This document shows positions 11,987 through 24,972 of a stretch of 64,000 bases of DNA, piece after piece. A program made the translations under genes and the position numbers. Every line of letters begins with the position of its first letter. Position 1 is the stretch's first letter. The notes beneath the pieces are model-generated. The model worked only from the letters and a program-made list of their open reading frames with translations, had not been told where the DNA came from and did not search any database. Source of the stretch: Rhabditoides inermis (lineage: Eukaryota > Nematoda > Chromadorea > Rhabditida > Rhabditidae); the NCBI GenBank assembly GCA_963966185.1, contig CAWZYM010000151.1:567501-631500 (forward strand), written 5' to 3'.

Positions 11987-12560
11987 TCAACGCAGTTCTA
12001 CTCTCCCCTTTCTCTCTTCTCTCTCTCTGTCTCTCTCTCTTTCTTCTCTCTATACCCACTGTCTCGCTATCTCTTTCTCTCTTTCTCTTTCTCTCTCAGT
12101 ATTATATTCTCTAGAAACAGTAATATATTCTTTATTGTCTACTGTCAACTTTCTAGAGACATTACTATGTCTTCTCTGTCTACTTTCACCTCTCGTCACC
12201 TCTTCTACTTTCACTCTCACATCTGCATTAATCACTATCACTGCGACTTTCGAGAGACAGTTATGTCTACTCTCCCTTCTCTCTCCTCTTTTCTCTCTCC
12301 TATTCCCTATTCTCTCTTTCTCTCTCTCTCTCCTATTCTCTCTCTTGTATACTTTCACGTCCCGGCTGCGGTAACAACAACTTTCTAGAGACAGTACTAT
12401 GGTACCTTCTGTCTACTCTTCTATTCTCACATCTGCAGTAGTCACTGCGACTTTCGAGAGACAGTTATGTAAAAACTTTTTTAAACAGAAAGTACTACTC
12501 TCTTCTCTACTGTCTTCTCTTCCTACTGTCTACTCTCTCACGTTCTAAAAATATAATTTG
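11880..12560. repeat. Pyrimidine-rich (CT)n low-complexity region
   Basis: Nearly continuous CT-rich sequence with pure (CT)n at 11949-11982 and many shorter runs to 12340. The short segment tttctagagacagtactatg recurs with variations near 12149, 12380 and 12450 (tttcgagagacagttatg), hinting at an older tandem unit. Open frames through it are artefacts of composition. Confidence 0.8.
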
Positions 12561-15110
12561 ACCGCGTGGGCTTGCCAAATGACATGTAAGGTGAACTCGA
12601 TTCTCACCTCACCTCACTTCCACTCGACACTGTACTGCATCAAAAAGCGAAATTTCAGGTTGAATATGTACAAGAGTGCAAGTACTAAACTCAAAACTTA
12701 GTTTCAACTGAAAAAAGAAGCAGTACATAGTTCTATATTACGTCTACAATGACTTCGAGAAAAGAAGCCGGCTGGCGCGCCCTAACACGTTGTGCGCACG
12801 TGTGAAGGAGTTTGAAACAGTTTGAGGTTGATTTGATCGTTAGAAAGCACTATTTATTGACGTCTCGAAACATTTACTTAACTTTCAACCTTCAACTTTT
12901 GGTTTTGTCAAAATTATTCGTTGAAGATAGAAATTTTGTCTTTTTCAACTGACTCAATCCATTATTGTTATATTTAGACAAATTCCTATCAAAAAAGACA
13001 CAACTGAATGGATATGGGTCAGTGATTGCGAATGCCAACCATTCGATATCGATCGGTTGACCTGGCGGCTGGTAGCAAGCAATCCGGTGGGCGCGACCCC
13101 AGCAAGTAACGCGCGCTCAGAAAATGTCTAATACTGTATGAAGACAAAGTCCGATCGATCTGAAACTTGGACAGAGGGGCTTTTTTGGCCATACAAGCTT
13201 AAGTTTACAAATTGAACCCTCTATCTCGTCTGTACGTAAAGTCGATCATATTCGCCATATTTGGTGACTTTTCAAAAAAGGAAACCAGTTTCTTTAATCT
13301 ATTATACGTAATATTACTTCTATTCAATTTTTATAGAAATCGAAGATCATGAATTTTGGGTGCATTTTGGGTACATTCGCCTATTTGGGCATGAAGATCA
13401 CAGGCAGCTGGTATTGGCTATCGACTTTTTCTAGGTCGATTCACCTACTTTCCAAATTTGGTTCTCATTGAAGTAATTTGAAATTTTTCTCCATAGTTAA
13501 GAGATTAGGTGATAACTATGATTAGGAGATCGCTATTGACGAGATATTTGGAATTTTGCGATATTAGTATGAGAGAAAACTTTTTAAAAGAAATCAACAA
13601 ATAGGGTAGAAATTGAAGAAAGATATCGATCCGGAAAGACAGACAGACAGACAGACAGACACCATAGTAAATATTAGTATGAAATGGGGAAACCAGAACG
13701 TTAAAATTCACTTTTGCGAGAAAATGATTTAAAAAAAACAAGCCTCCATCACTCCTTTGAGCGTTTGTTCAGATGGCTTCTCGACAGTGTCCGGGGCTAG
13801 GAAGTCTGCCGCCGCTGCCATCAATCTATCTTGCCACTCCGTACTCGTTCGAACATCCGACACTGCACGCACGTTGTGTTTATAGTTGGCGCACTCTAAA
13901 AATACGTGTGTACGTACTTAAATATCATGTTTTCGAAACACGATTAATCTTTATCGTAGCCGGTCGAAAATCTTTTTTCCAAACTACCAACACTCCGTAC
14001 CGACATTTCGTAAAATGTGGTCTTTCAAAATTACATCCAAGTAAAAGTAGTTGGTTTACTGTTTCATTTGAGCAAAGAACTGAAACTATTTCAATTGAGA
14101 CATGTGTTAACAGGGTCTCTCTCGTACAGCCATATAATAATGAACGCGTTTACAAAGTTATGTCTCATGTCGTGGTTGGAAAAAAAAGAATTGAAACTCG
14201 CGCCAAATTCAGCAGGGCGAAAGACAGTGCGTTTTAAAAAAAACGCAGACGGCTTGATTCAGAATGGTCTCGAAGACACAACCGAATCTTATTAAAACAT
14301 CTATTCGCGATTTCGCTAGCGTTTTATCATTTTGTCCTTATAACGCGTGAACGCGCTACCTCGAAGGTATCGGTCTTCTTTGTCGTTTCTTTTTTGCTTA
14401 TTTAGCAATCGCTTCTGATGAGTGCTCATTTTTTTTGGGTGTAGTGGTGTGGACTACAACACAGAGGGTGGTCAGAGGCTGACGAGTTCAGATCTGCGCA
14501 ATTCCTTTTTTTGTTGTTTGATTATCTCCATCTCGAATTCGCAGAATCGTTTATTCCGCCAACCTTCTTTACTGTTTCCTTTTATCATTCGATTGTTGTC
14601 AATCGTCTGACGCCTGATATCAATCGAAATCGATCTTCGGTTGTATGTTTTGTTATCGATCGATTCTCGAAAAAAAGCTTGAAATGAGAAAACAAGCGTA
14701 CATGAACAGGAAAGGGAAACATCATCGCGGATGAGTGATATCGATTGATGACAGGTGCGCTGCCCTCCATGGCCGAATGGAGAAGACAAGGTTCGGCAAC
14801 CACGGACTAGCAACAGAGCGAACAGTGAGCACACAGTACACAGTCAAAACACGTGCACAACGGAAAAATGTGGTTTGTCATTTTGATGTTTGTCGCGCAC
14901 CGATGCGGTCGCATGTGTGTGCGACACATGTGACATCACAAACGAATTTCAGAAAATGGCGTTTTCTGAATAAGCAGCAGAAACCGGGAATTTTCGAGAG
15001 AGTTGCGTTCAATTGTAAATGTGTGTCACCTACATACATACTCTACGCATACAACAAACACTGTACGAGGTGGAACTAACCGAAAGTCCGCTCGACATGC
15101 AAAGACTCAC

Positions 15111-15315
15111 TGAAAGCCATAAGTTTCTTGATGAAGTCGGCTTTTGTTGGCTTGCCACCGCCGAGAATGGAACAACACATCAGTAGAAGCAGCAAAAGCC
15201 TGGAGAAGACGGACTCACATGAACAATATCACAGCGAAAAACACGGAGAGTGTACAGACCGGGAAAGAAAGAAAGTGGTTGGGAAATGAACTCACCGCCA
15301 TACGAGACGAGCCAT
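15111..15315 (-). CDS. Candidate start of a small secreted protein (two exons)
   Basis: Exon 15296-15315 starts with ATG and ends in a GTGAGT donor. Exon 15111-15199 follows a CTTCTCCAG acceptor in matching phase and ends in another GTGAGT donor. Together they encode a Met, a short basic stretch, a run of six leucines and a small-residue region ending GGGKPTKADFIKK, which looks like a signal peptide and start of a mature chain. No convincing third exon was found downstream, so this may be a gene fragment or a chance arrangement. Confidence 0.35.
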
Positions 15316-16462
15316 TGCGAAGAAATGACGATAGTAGAAGCGAGAACGACACGATTGAGTGGAATGCGTAAACAAAATGACAAGTAAAGAGTTTAGCGAG
15401 CAAACAATAAGCTGCCAGCCGGGTGAGTTTCCACGACATGAGCCGATGAGATCTACGCACCCACACTATAATATTATTCTGGGAGATAGTTTTCCAGATT
15501 ACGGTAGAAAATCGATCTACCCTCTAGTCGCATTCGATCTACCTTCTAGTCGTGAGGAGACCCAAACGCGCGCTTTCAAACGATAATATCGATCAAAGAA
15601 GCCGGCATGCGAATCAAAGAGGCCGCGCGACACTCGACCATTTGCTCGCGCTGTCTGACCTCTCTCGCTCGCAACTGAGTTTCGCCAACTGACCCCGGCT
15701 GGCAATAACATAAACTATCCTCCAGGCGAAGACTATATCTGAAACCATGCGACCGCCGACCGATGACTGAACCCCGTCGAGCGCTATCCAAATCGCCTAC
15801 ACCTCCGATCCATGCCACCAGACAAGCTGCCACTTATCACACACCACACCTATACCTGTTATAAGTACCATACCAGCCAACATCCTTTTTTATATTTTCA
15901 TCGAGATATTCCTTGATTATTCTGTTCTGTGTTATCAGCCTTCGTAGATTGGTTACTTAGGCAAGAGAGAAGTCTCCACTGTCGAAACGTGCCCCGTCCT
16001 TCACACGCATGTCTCTTATTGCGTACGCGGTTCCCTCCCCGCACTCCTCCTCAGCCACCTCCAGGCACCGGGGGGCGGGTGTCATGCTAGACTTCGGATT
16101 CCTATCAAATGCCAAGTTCCCAACTTTTACGAGACATTTTCCATAACATTTCATATTACCTTTCAACTCCATACTATACCTACACGTCAGTTTTGTGTGG
16201 CGCAGTTATCTTGACTGTAATAAATTATTATTATTAACAAGACACACAATAAAAACTACTAACCGCAGCTGGCACAGTGATTACGCGACAACTAACTTTT
16301 AGTGCCTCTCGAGCTGAACGAAAAGTCGAGTGATAGCAGTCGAAAGAAGCGAAACGCTCCATCAAAAAGCAAAACTCATTTGTTTGTTCATGTCTTGGAT
16401 TTCAAAGGAGCCGCCGCGCAATCAATCACTCGCATCGGAACGCGGTTCTGTAACTACCTGGC

Positions 16463-16900
16463 CACAAATGGTACCCAACAAAGGAAGATTGTCTGCGGCC
16501 TCGCCCGATCTCACATAGAAGCCGAGCCAAACTTTCAGTAACAGAGACCTCTGACTACACAGAAACTCTGGTGTTGCATCGGTCAACCACCAACGGAACG
16601 CCTCTCACGGCTCCGCTTACAGCTACAGTATTCCCGAGTCAGAAATCTTAACCAGGCACGACGGCCACAAATGGTGCCCAACAAAGGAAGATTGCCTGCG
16701 GCCTCGCTTGATCTCACATAGAAGCCGAGCCGAATTTTCAGTGAGAGAGAAAGCAGGCAAAGTTAAATTTAAACACTCCTGACTATACAGGAACCCGGCT
16801 TTGGGAATACATTGGCCACCAACAACGGCTGCAGGCAACGCCTCTCACGACTCCGCTTACAGCTACAGTACCCCCTAGTCAGAAATTTTAACCAGGCACG
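16463..16900. repeat. Two-copy tandem duplication, unit about 200-230 bp
   Basis: The block ccacaaatggtacccaacaa with its following roughly 80 bases occurs at 16463 and again (gcccaacaa) at 16666. The partner block aacgcctctcacg...ccaggcacgacgg occurs at 16595 and 16826. The copies differ at several positions. No coding function is visible. Confidence 0.65.
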
Positions 16901-17315
16901 ACGGGAGTGGTAGTCCCACCGACCGCATGAGGGAGGAACGAGACGAGACGTCGAGCACTCGGCTTACACAGTGACGCAAGCAGTGAGACGCGGTTCGGAC
17001 GCAGCGGCGGCTGTCAGAAACAACATATCAATCGTGCTCGGAAAACAATGAGGGTTTTTCAAAGTAGATAGGAGAACAGATAGTAGAACATAATAGCTAG
17101 ACACATGACGGAATAGACCAAAGAACGCAGAGCCAATGAGCCAATGATACAAGCTCTGAGTGAGTATCAGATGGCTCGTTTCGCGCGATTGGCAAGACCA
17201 AAAACGAAGAGAAGCCAAACTGTTCGCTGAGTTTATACCAAATCCCGATCAAAAATTTGTGGTAACATTCTCGCGAGTTAGATCAAATTTAGAAAAAAGC
17301 GCGATATAGACTTTT

Positions 17316-17724
17316 CTTTTTCTCTTGTTCTCTCGATTGTATTGGTTTTGGTTTGTTCATTGCACGAGGTTCGATGAAGCGTATTCATGTTATTTTTTTT
17401 CCTTTTACTACATTTTATTTACACGCTAAAAATACAAACTCTTTGTTTTGTTCAGATTTTTTACTCTCTCACTAGCTTTGTAATTTGATACCGACAAGTT
17501 ATTTTAAGTTACAACGCAAAGCTATGGTGAGTATTTAATGTTGGAAGATAAGAGTGTTAGTAGTGGAATTAGAAGCGACTGAAGGGCTTGAAACTGGCGA
17601 ATGATCTTCTTGTCCCTCGAAGTCGCACGGGTAGTGAGAGACTGAAAGATAAAAGAAACTGTAGTTTTCATTTCATCGTGTTTCACCTCGTACTGGGCCT
17701 TTGCATGAAGTTTCTCGTTGCACC
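17316..17724 (-). pseudogene. Duplicated 3' end of the kinase gene
   Basis: This segment matches 2930-3322 over its whole length, including the last kinase exons, the small intron between them (retained, so copied as DNA rather than via mRNA) and the 3' UTR. Relative to the source it lacks two bases in the last exon (around ATTCGCC versus ATTCTCGCC), which shifts the frame and removes the original stop. No upstream kinase exons accompany it. Its upstream edge joins Penelope-like sequence directly. Confidence 0.75.
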
Positions 17725-18722
17725 TAGGCGAGCGAAGAGACGGACCCGGCTTGTCGACGATGGCGATCTCCAGACCCGTCTTGCACACACTGTTCCTGAA
17801 AGCTGAAGCGAGAGAATCGTCAATGAACGGAAGACACAACTTAGGGAGTACGCTGCGAGATGAGGCAGATGAGACACGAAGGAGAGAGCGCGAGAGAGGA
17901 TGGGTGCGACCACCTGTACCTGTCCGAGTGACGTTCATTTGACTTGCAAATATCTAGAGCCATATCACTAGATAGATCACGATAACATGCAGAGGATACC
18001 TGAGCGGCTACTTTCACAGTCGCTTGGACGATCGCTCGCTTCATGTAGTCGGGGTGGGCGCTCCGTTGGTGCACTAGGATGTTCTTGCAGGCCGGCTTCC
18101 GGTACCACTTTGTCTGGAATGAACCATGGAATGAACCACGCGCAGTAGAGGCGGAAAGAGGACGCGAGGGAACAAAAGACGGACCAAACGACAAAACGCG
18201 AGCCTCTACAGACGAGATATCAATGTTACCCATTACTGTGTAGCGTGATACGGTAGATGGGGTCGGTTCCGGCGTTGGCTGCATTGAAACGGAATTAGAG
18301 ATCAGACTATCAGAGACCAAGGAGGACAATGAGGAGAGAGAAGAGAAGAGAGTTTTTTTTCCATGGCGAGATTTGATCTCTACCCTATACTCATTGCATG
18401 TGTTCCTCGAGACAGCATAGATCCGGCGCATCAGGTCAGGTGAAACGAGGGCAGTGAGTTGTTGTTCTGCAATTCGAATCGCCTCTAGTAATCTGTGTAT
18501 CTTACGGTGTGACTGGTCCCGGCTCCATTGTACCATGCTGGCCATCGTGCGATCGAACTGCGCACTGCAACCTGGAAAATCTCGACGCAAAGACGAGAAA
18601 TGATTGGATACAAAACGCGGGGTCACACGCAAATCGATACACTGATCAATGAACCTAACTGCCTGTTTCGCTGCCACGAGTTGGCTCTGCTTGTAGATGT
18701 ATCCTGTCGCGAGTCCAAGGGC
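17725..18722 (-). pseudogene. Penelope-like retroelement remnant lacking the RT core
   Basis: A minus-strand frame carries patches that resemble nematode Penelope-like elements: FIDQCIDLRVTPRFV (upstream conserved region), VLSFGPSFVP, then WYRKPACKNILVHQRSAHP followed by MKRAIV (segment after the RT palm), and further on EIAIVDKPGPSLRS. The catalytic RT palm, which should lie between the second and third patches, is missing. The frames are interrupted. It is a decayed, internally deleted copy. Family assignment rests on motif recall and not on a search. Confidence 0.55.
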
Positions 18723-18758
18723 AGGTCGGCTGAACCCTAGCTTGACAGCAGAAATTAT

Positions 18759-19033
18759 TGGAGAAAGACGTGCAGTGGCAGAGCGAAGCTGACTGTCGTC
18801 GATACATTGACATCAGACATCAGGAAAGATGGGAGAGAGACGTGCAGTGGCAGAGCAAAGCTGACTGTCGTCGATACATTGACACCAGAAAAGAAGGGAG
18901 AGAGACGTGCAGTGGCAGAGCGAAGCTGAATGTCGTCAAAACATTGACATCAGAAAATATGGGAGAGAGACGTGCAGTGGCAGAGCGAAGCTGACTCTCG
19001 TCGAAACATTGACATCAGTAAATATGAGAGAGA
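18759..19033. repeat. Four tandem units of about 65-72 bp
   Basis: The core cgtgcagtggcagagc recurs at 18769, 18841, 18906 and 18971, followed each time by aagctga and a cattgacatcag-like segment. A fifth partial unit starts near 19028. The unit begins just beyond the Penelope-like remnant. Confidence 0.8.
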
Positions 19034-19460
19034 GACGTAGCTCCTTCCGGAGCAGCTTTTACCATGTGCACTTCCTTGCTCTTATCGGTGCGCGATTCAT
19101 CGCCAAACGCGGTTTGCGATAACGCTTGAAATTCCGCTTTCCATGTTTAATTTATCAATTCTCGTGTTGACACATACTTTAGAATGGTTCCGGGGCGTTA
19201 GAAACGTGAAACTGTCCTTTTAAAGTCAAGGAGCGACTTCGTTCCGTGGCGCACATACCTCTCCCTGACAAACGGTCCTATTGATGCACAACACACACAC
19301 ACACATCATGAACAAGTCACACCATACTCACATCTGACGCCTGTTGACTCGTACGCCTCTGCAGTACAAACGGTGTCCGAGAAGAGCCGATTCCACAATG
19401 TAGTAGAGATCGTCAAAAATAAAAAGCTCTTCAGGAGGGAGAAGCGAGATGGACACCGTA

Positions 19461-20024
19461 CTGAAATCAGACAAGTCGATAATCGATCGATAATCAGTCG
19501 ATGCTCACCTCCACACTGACTCCTCTCCGTTCATTTCCCTGTCCTGCTCCTCCAATAAACTGCATTCCACCGTGGCCACCACCCAGCGAGACGCCACCGT
19601 ACTGAAATCAGACAAGTCGATAATCAATCGATAATCAGTCGATGCTCACCTCCACACTGACTCCTCTCCGTTCATCTCCTTGTCCTGCTCCTCCAATCAA
19701 CTGCATTCCACCGTGGCCACCACCCAGCGAGACGCCACCGTACTGAAATCAGACAAGTCGATAATCAATCGATAATCAGTCGATGCTCACCTCCACACTG
19801 ACTCCTCTCCGTTCATCTCCCTGTCCTGCTCCTCCAATCAACTGCATTCCACCGTGGCCACCACTCAGCGAGACGCCACCGTACTGAAATCAGACAAGTC
19901 GATAATCAATCGATAATCAGTCGATGCTCACCTCCACACTGACTCCTCTCCGTTCATCTCCCTGTCCTGCTCCTCCAATCAACTGCATTCCACCGTGGCC
20001 ACCACCCAGCGAGACGCCACCGTA
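19461..20024 (-). repeat. Four 141-bp tandem exon-intron units
   Basis: Four units repeat at exactly 141 bases (marker actgaaatcag at 19460, 19601, 19742, 19883, 20024). Each holds a 93-nt exon (19509-19601, 19650-19742, 19791-19883, 19932-20024 on minus) with a CTGATTTCAG acceptor, a GTGAGC donor and a 48-nt intron. In frame 0 all four are open and encode a Gly-rich 31-residue unit (YGGVSLGGGHGGMQ...). In the frame that fits the downstream exon, only the unit nearest it (19509-19601) is open; the other three share a TGA. Near-identity implies recent expansion. Confidence 0.85.
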
Positions 20025-21616
20025 CTGAAATCAGAAAGTCGATCACCTTGAATGATTTGATTCAGAATCGATCGTAGTGGAACGGAATGGACAACAACAA
20101 CACCGATACGTCACTCACCGATTTCTCCTGGTTCTCCATGTCAAGTTTGGTCGATCGCTTCATCCTGGATATCCTCTCTTTCCGCTAAACGTTAATGGAA
20201 AATTAAAGAACGTTTAAAATCAGATATTCACTTTGTTCGCCAAACCGGGGGATTTGGAAATGGGTGGCGCACTAATTCCTTTCAATCTCGCAGAGCGCCT
20301 CGTCATACTGCTGAACTAAAACAAAAATATTCGATAAATAAAACACAAAATCCTATAACAATATTAACAATAAATAAACAAATGTATAAACAGTAATCAC
20401 TATCAACTGAGCGCATTCGTTTCAAATTCGCAACGGGTCACATCAATACGCAATTACGATTGCAATAAATGACACATTGTGTGAAATGATTTATTGTGCG
20501 AAATGAAACATTTCGAAACAGAGGGCTGGAAATCGCAGCTTGTACCAAATGATAGCTTGCACGAAATGAAACATTGTTCGTAAAAAGGGTAGAGAGGGCT
20601 TGCACGAAATGAAACATTGCAACAAGTGGGAGGACCTCCCGAAACCGTCAATGCCTCACTCCACGTCTTCTGGAGAAATGGGTTTCAATTAAAGCTTTGC
20701 ATGATACACACGCGGTACCTCATACGTCATTCTGCGAAACTTGATCAACCAGGAAGCGCTACGATCCTTATGCAGAATAGACCCGTTCAAAGAAGACGTT
20801 TGCACACCATTATCACCCCGTTCACATCTGATCTAGACACACAAAATAAGTCTGCAGAACAGTTTTTTTTCAAAAACATACAGTCAGTCCAACCAAAAAC
20901 CTTTTGTAACAAGTACACAACTAACAACATATAACACGCATTTCGAATATGACGCACACGCACTCACTGCGGGGTCCCTTGGGATTGTTGCGCGCAGGGC
21001 AGATAGTAAACAGCTGGTGCCAGTGCAGCTCCACAAGCTCACGTTCCAGTGCGTCGTATGCTCATCTCACGAGACCTGTCCTCTGCTTTTCATCCTTGTC
21101 AAGCAGAACACCTTTTACTTCTGAAACGGCATTACAGGTTTATCAACCAGTCAGTCAATGCACTACGTACCTCGAATAGACAGAAGAAGATCTAGATGGT
21201 GTTCGTTGGCTGATAGTCCATCGGCAGCATCAAGAAAGTCTCGGAAAGAGGAAGCCTCTCCAGCCAACTGGTTAAGAAACGACAACAGCAGATAGCTAGT
21301 GTTCCTCAGCTAAAGCACACAAATAAAAACAATATGAATATATGAACATACCTGTGTCTGTAGTTCTCGATCTGAAGCATCAACAACAGGCACAGCGTCG
21401 TACTTCTCCTTACTCTTCACAATCACTGCATGAGCAGATTCCAAGTGGCGCTTCAGAGTTTCGTCTCCCTCGTCGTTCAACATGGTCGCCCACTCCGGCG
21501 TGCACCAGTTGTCTACAAGGTCACTGATCCAACCACAAGGAATCAGTACATTCACACTGAAATAACATTCTACAACAACTCACACAACTGCAACTAACAG
21601 ATAACAACAACACCAA

Positions 21617-22081
<465 letters not shown>

Positions 22082-23637
22082 ACATGGCCAGCTCCCTCGA
22101 CAATCATACACTCTGTTTTAACTAAAGTGAAAAAACTCACCTTCCCGGTCTTTCCGACATTCACTTTCTCGAACCCCTGGATGATGTCCGAGAGGGGAGG
22201 GTTGGGTTGGAGAAGAGCACGGTACAGCACAAAAAGCCCCCTGTAATCATAACACAACAAAATAAGTACATATGAAATTTATAACAATACCGTTAACGCT
22301 TACTATGTGAAAGGGAACCGACTTCAGTTTGTGCACGTCTGCATCGCTGGCCATATCCTCCTTCGACACCGCCTTCTCGACGATCTTCTCCAGCGCCGTC
22401 GACTTGTCCTTGCAGGTGAGTATCATAACCAAACATTCCAGTCTGTAAATACTTTCTTTAAAAATTTTTTTCTTCACAAAATCTATATAAAAACCCGAAA
22501 AGAAGCTTGATAAATATCTTAATTTTAAAAAAAAACCTAGTAAAACTGCATCCCGCGACTGCCCCACTATGTCCAGCACAAGCGACGCCTTGTACGCAAG
22601 CTGAGGGTGGAAGAGCACTCTCGTCAGATTGGTGATGCCCTTAATGCGCGGTTCGCTCTGTGAGGTCAGTAGCTCTTGAACTCGCTCGATCCACCCATCT
22701 GAGTGTAATAGAAAAAATAAATACATTATACATGTACTTATTACACAATAACACCACCACAAAAACGAATACTCACCTGACAAGTAGGAACTGACTACAT
22801 CTCGAACACCTTGTGGTAGAGATGCACTCTAAACAAAGAAAGTTTCAAATTAGCGAAGAATAATCACATACCGGATGTTGTGCTTGTCCGACGAGCCCCT
22901 CGAGAAGAGACACGATAGCGTTATCCTGAGTAGTCGTGACCGAACATTCAGATGCAACGCAATAGTCAGCTGAAACAAACATTACAGAAAATTAGGTTTT
23001 TTTTTCAGTTCGTGATGAAAAAAATGAGAAATAACAACATCTGCATTCTTAACAAATATGATCCGTTTGTCCAGACTTATTTGGTGAAAGTCGAGCTGCT
23101 TGTCCACGGGTCCTCCGGCGCATTCGCTCGACACTTGTGCAGTTGCGTAAAACAACAAATAACTTTTGAAAAAATAACTTTTAAATACGAATATTACTCA
23201 CCAGTGCAATGGCTTCCACGACAAAAACAATCTGGCCACCTGCCCACTCTTGAAAGGCGTGCCGAAAACCTTGGTCTGCACTCCTGGAAACGAGAAGATG
23301 CACCTTTTCAAAGTAATTTATTTTGACCAAGTAGTGGGTGGTAGTGGAAAAGACACTCACAATATCGTCGACTCGTCCTCGCTCACCGACCGTGGGACGT
23401 CCGCGCTTCGAGGTTTGGCGTCAAAAGGTGCCGTCCCCGCACCTTGTAAGATGCCGACCCCGCCTGACGGCATCTTTAACTATTATAATGAACTTGGAGA
23501 TGATCTTTCATTAGACCATGGAGAAGATTAATAAAATAAAGTGTTTTAAAATTATCACAACTGTGAACTCAGCACATATTTCCTTACGTGATTGATAACA
23601 TTCTCAAATGAATATAAATTTTGCAAAACGAGATGCG

Positions 23638-23705
23638 TAGGCAGGGATCGAACCATCGACCTTTAGAACAGAATCCTCGCTCGCTATCCATTATACTATG
23701 TTGCC
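23638..23705 (-). repeat. tRNA-like segment, degenerate
   Basis: Good A box TAGTATAATGG (23688-23698) and B box GGTTCGATCCC (23644-23654) on the minus strand, with an arginine-like TTCTAAA anticodon loop. The T stem and acceptor stem do not pair properly (GGCAACA has no matching 3' strand), so a tRNA pseudogene or tRNA-derived SINE is more likely than a working tRNA. Confidence 0.5.
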
Positions 23706-24072
23706 ATGCGAGAGTGGGAGCTAAACCGCTACTTCATGGCGGGGGTAAATTGCTATCAGTGGATGATGTTCCATCAAATTGGTCGATACTAAAAATCACA
23801 ACTATGATATTATTTCAAAATCGAACACGCACATCTTTTGTAAGTATTCGTTGACGAGGAACGCCACCTGCTTGTTCATCCATGTCTTCGCTTGGTCCGT
23901 GTCGCGGTATACCACGCGTATTTTTGAGGGGTTACCTAAAAACTGCATTAAAGTGCCATTGTTTTCTTGTATTTCTCGAAGTAATTAGGCTATTGCCTGA
24001 AACATACAATTTTATTGCCTGATTTTCAAAATGCTATTTCATTTTATAATCCTTTTACAATAATTGTAAAAA

Positions 24073-24972
24073 ATTTTGATTCCATTTAGTCACCATATCA
24101 ACATTGATTATGTCAACCTCGTGTTACTATTCCGTACACCTCTCCTAAATAGATTCGCCTCTAACCACCTCTCAATTGCCACACAGCCAATGCCCACGAA
24201 ACATATCTCACTTTTTCGCCCCGATGGTCACAACGACGAGTGACGCGTTGACAGCGTTATAGACTGCCGCTAAGTTATTAGCTTTGAAACTTAAAATTTC
24301 AAAATATGCAACCCTGTTCTTGAAGCATTAACGGAGCGTTTTTTATATAAAAAATATGTCTGTCTGAATAGCTAGTTCCTTAATGAGCAACTTTTTTTGG
24401 AATTTCTTCTTCGTTCACGTCTCAAGCAGTCTATTGTGAGGTTAAGACAAGTCAAGAAAAGGGTAATCTTGGTTAAAAAAAATCACTTTTCACTTTTCGA
24501 TTTATCAACATTTGGAAAACCATTTTGCATCATTTTCTTCAGTGGCTCGTTCCTGCGCATTATAGTTGATTGAATGAAAGATTTCTTCATCCACAACAGC
24601 CAACAGAAATTATGCCTACTCAACAAATAAAGCGTGCCAAACGAAAACAACCCACATGGTTTCGTAGTGCTATATGGACCTGCTGCTGCTGCGAGGCTTC
24701 CCAGCACTGAACGCAGCCTTTCTAAAAAAGAGAAAAAGAGTAAGAAAAATTGAAATGAAACATCAAAAAGCAAAAGGCGGAAAAATTTCGGAAAAATTTG
24801 AAAACAATTTAAATGGGGGCGTGGCTTTGCAGTGAGTGTGCGCGTAGTAAGCTGTGCGCGTCAAGGTTTTTTTTTCGGGAAATTAAAGGAGAGGTGTACT
24901 ACGGAATAATAACACGAGGTTTACATAATCAATGTTGAAATGGTGATTAAAATGAAACACAAATAAAAATTC
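24073..24972. mobile_element. TIR element, arms about 85 bp
   Basis: The block containing tcaacattgattatgt and cctcgtgtta...ccgtacacctctcct at 24085-24152 is repeated inverted at 24884-24960 (aggagaggtgtactacggaa and acataatcaatgttga). The roughly 0.75-kb interior has no recognisable transposase. Non-autonomous DNA element. Confidence 0.7.

Larger units (their letters stand above)
11510..17315. other. Gene-poor stretch, largely low-complexity
   Basis: Apart from the entries listed separately (pyrimidine tract, secreted-peptide candidate, tandem duplication), no supported gene was found. Overlapping plus-strand open frames at 13773-14295 have no splice support, no recognisable domain and mixed composition. 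A (GACA)n tract lies near 13641-13662. The missing 5' exons of the minus-strand fusion gene could lie here. Confidence 0.4.

Noticed and set aside
11715..12388. 219- and 176-residue Ser/Leu-rich plus-strand frames
   Set aside because: They arise from the CT-rich tract; no splice sites, no start context and no domain.
13773..14295. 154- and 92-residue plus-strand frames
   Set aside because: The two frames overlap in different phases with no splice or domain support and no biased codon use.
19332..19460. Reading this exon as ending the Gly-rich protein with YGVHLASPS then stop
   Set aside because: Possible, but the frame that stays open across three consecutive exons looks more like real coding sequence; left as an open alternative in the findings.
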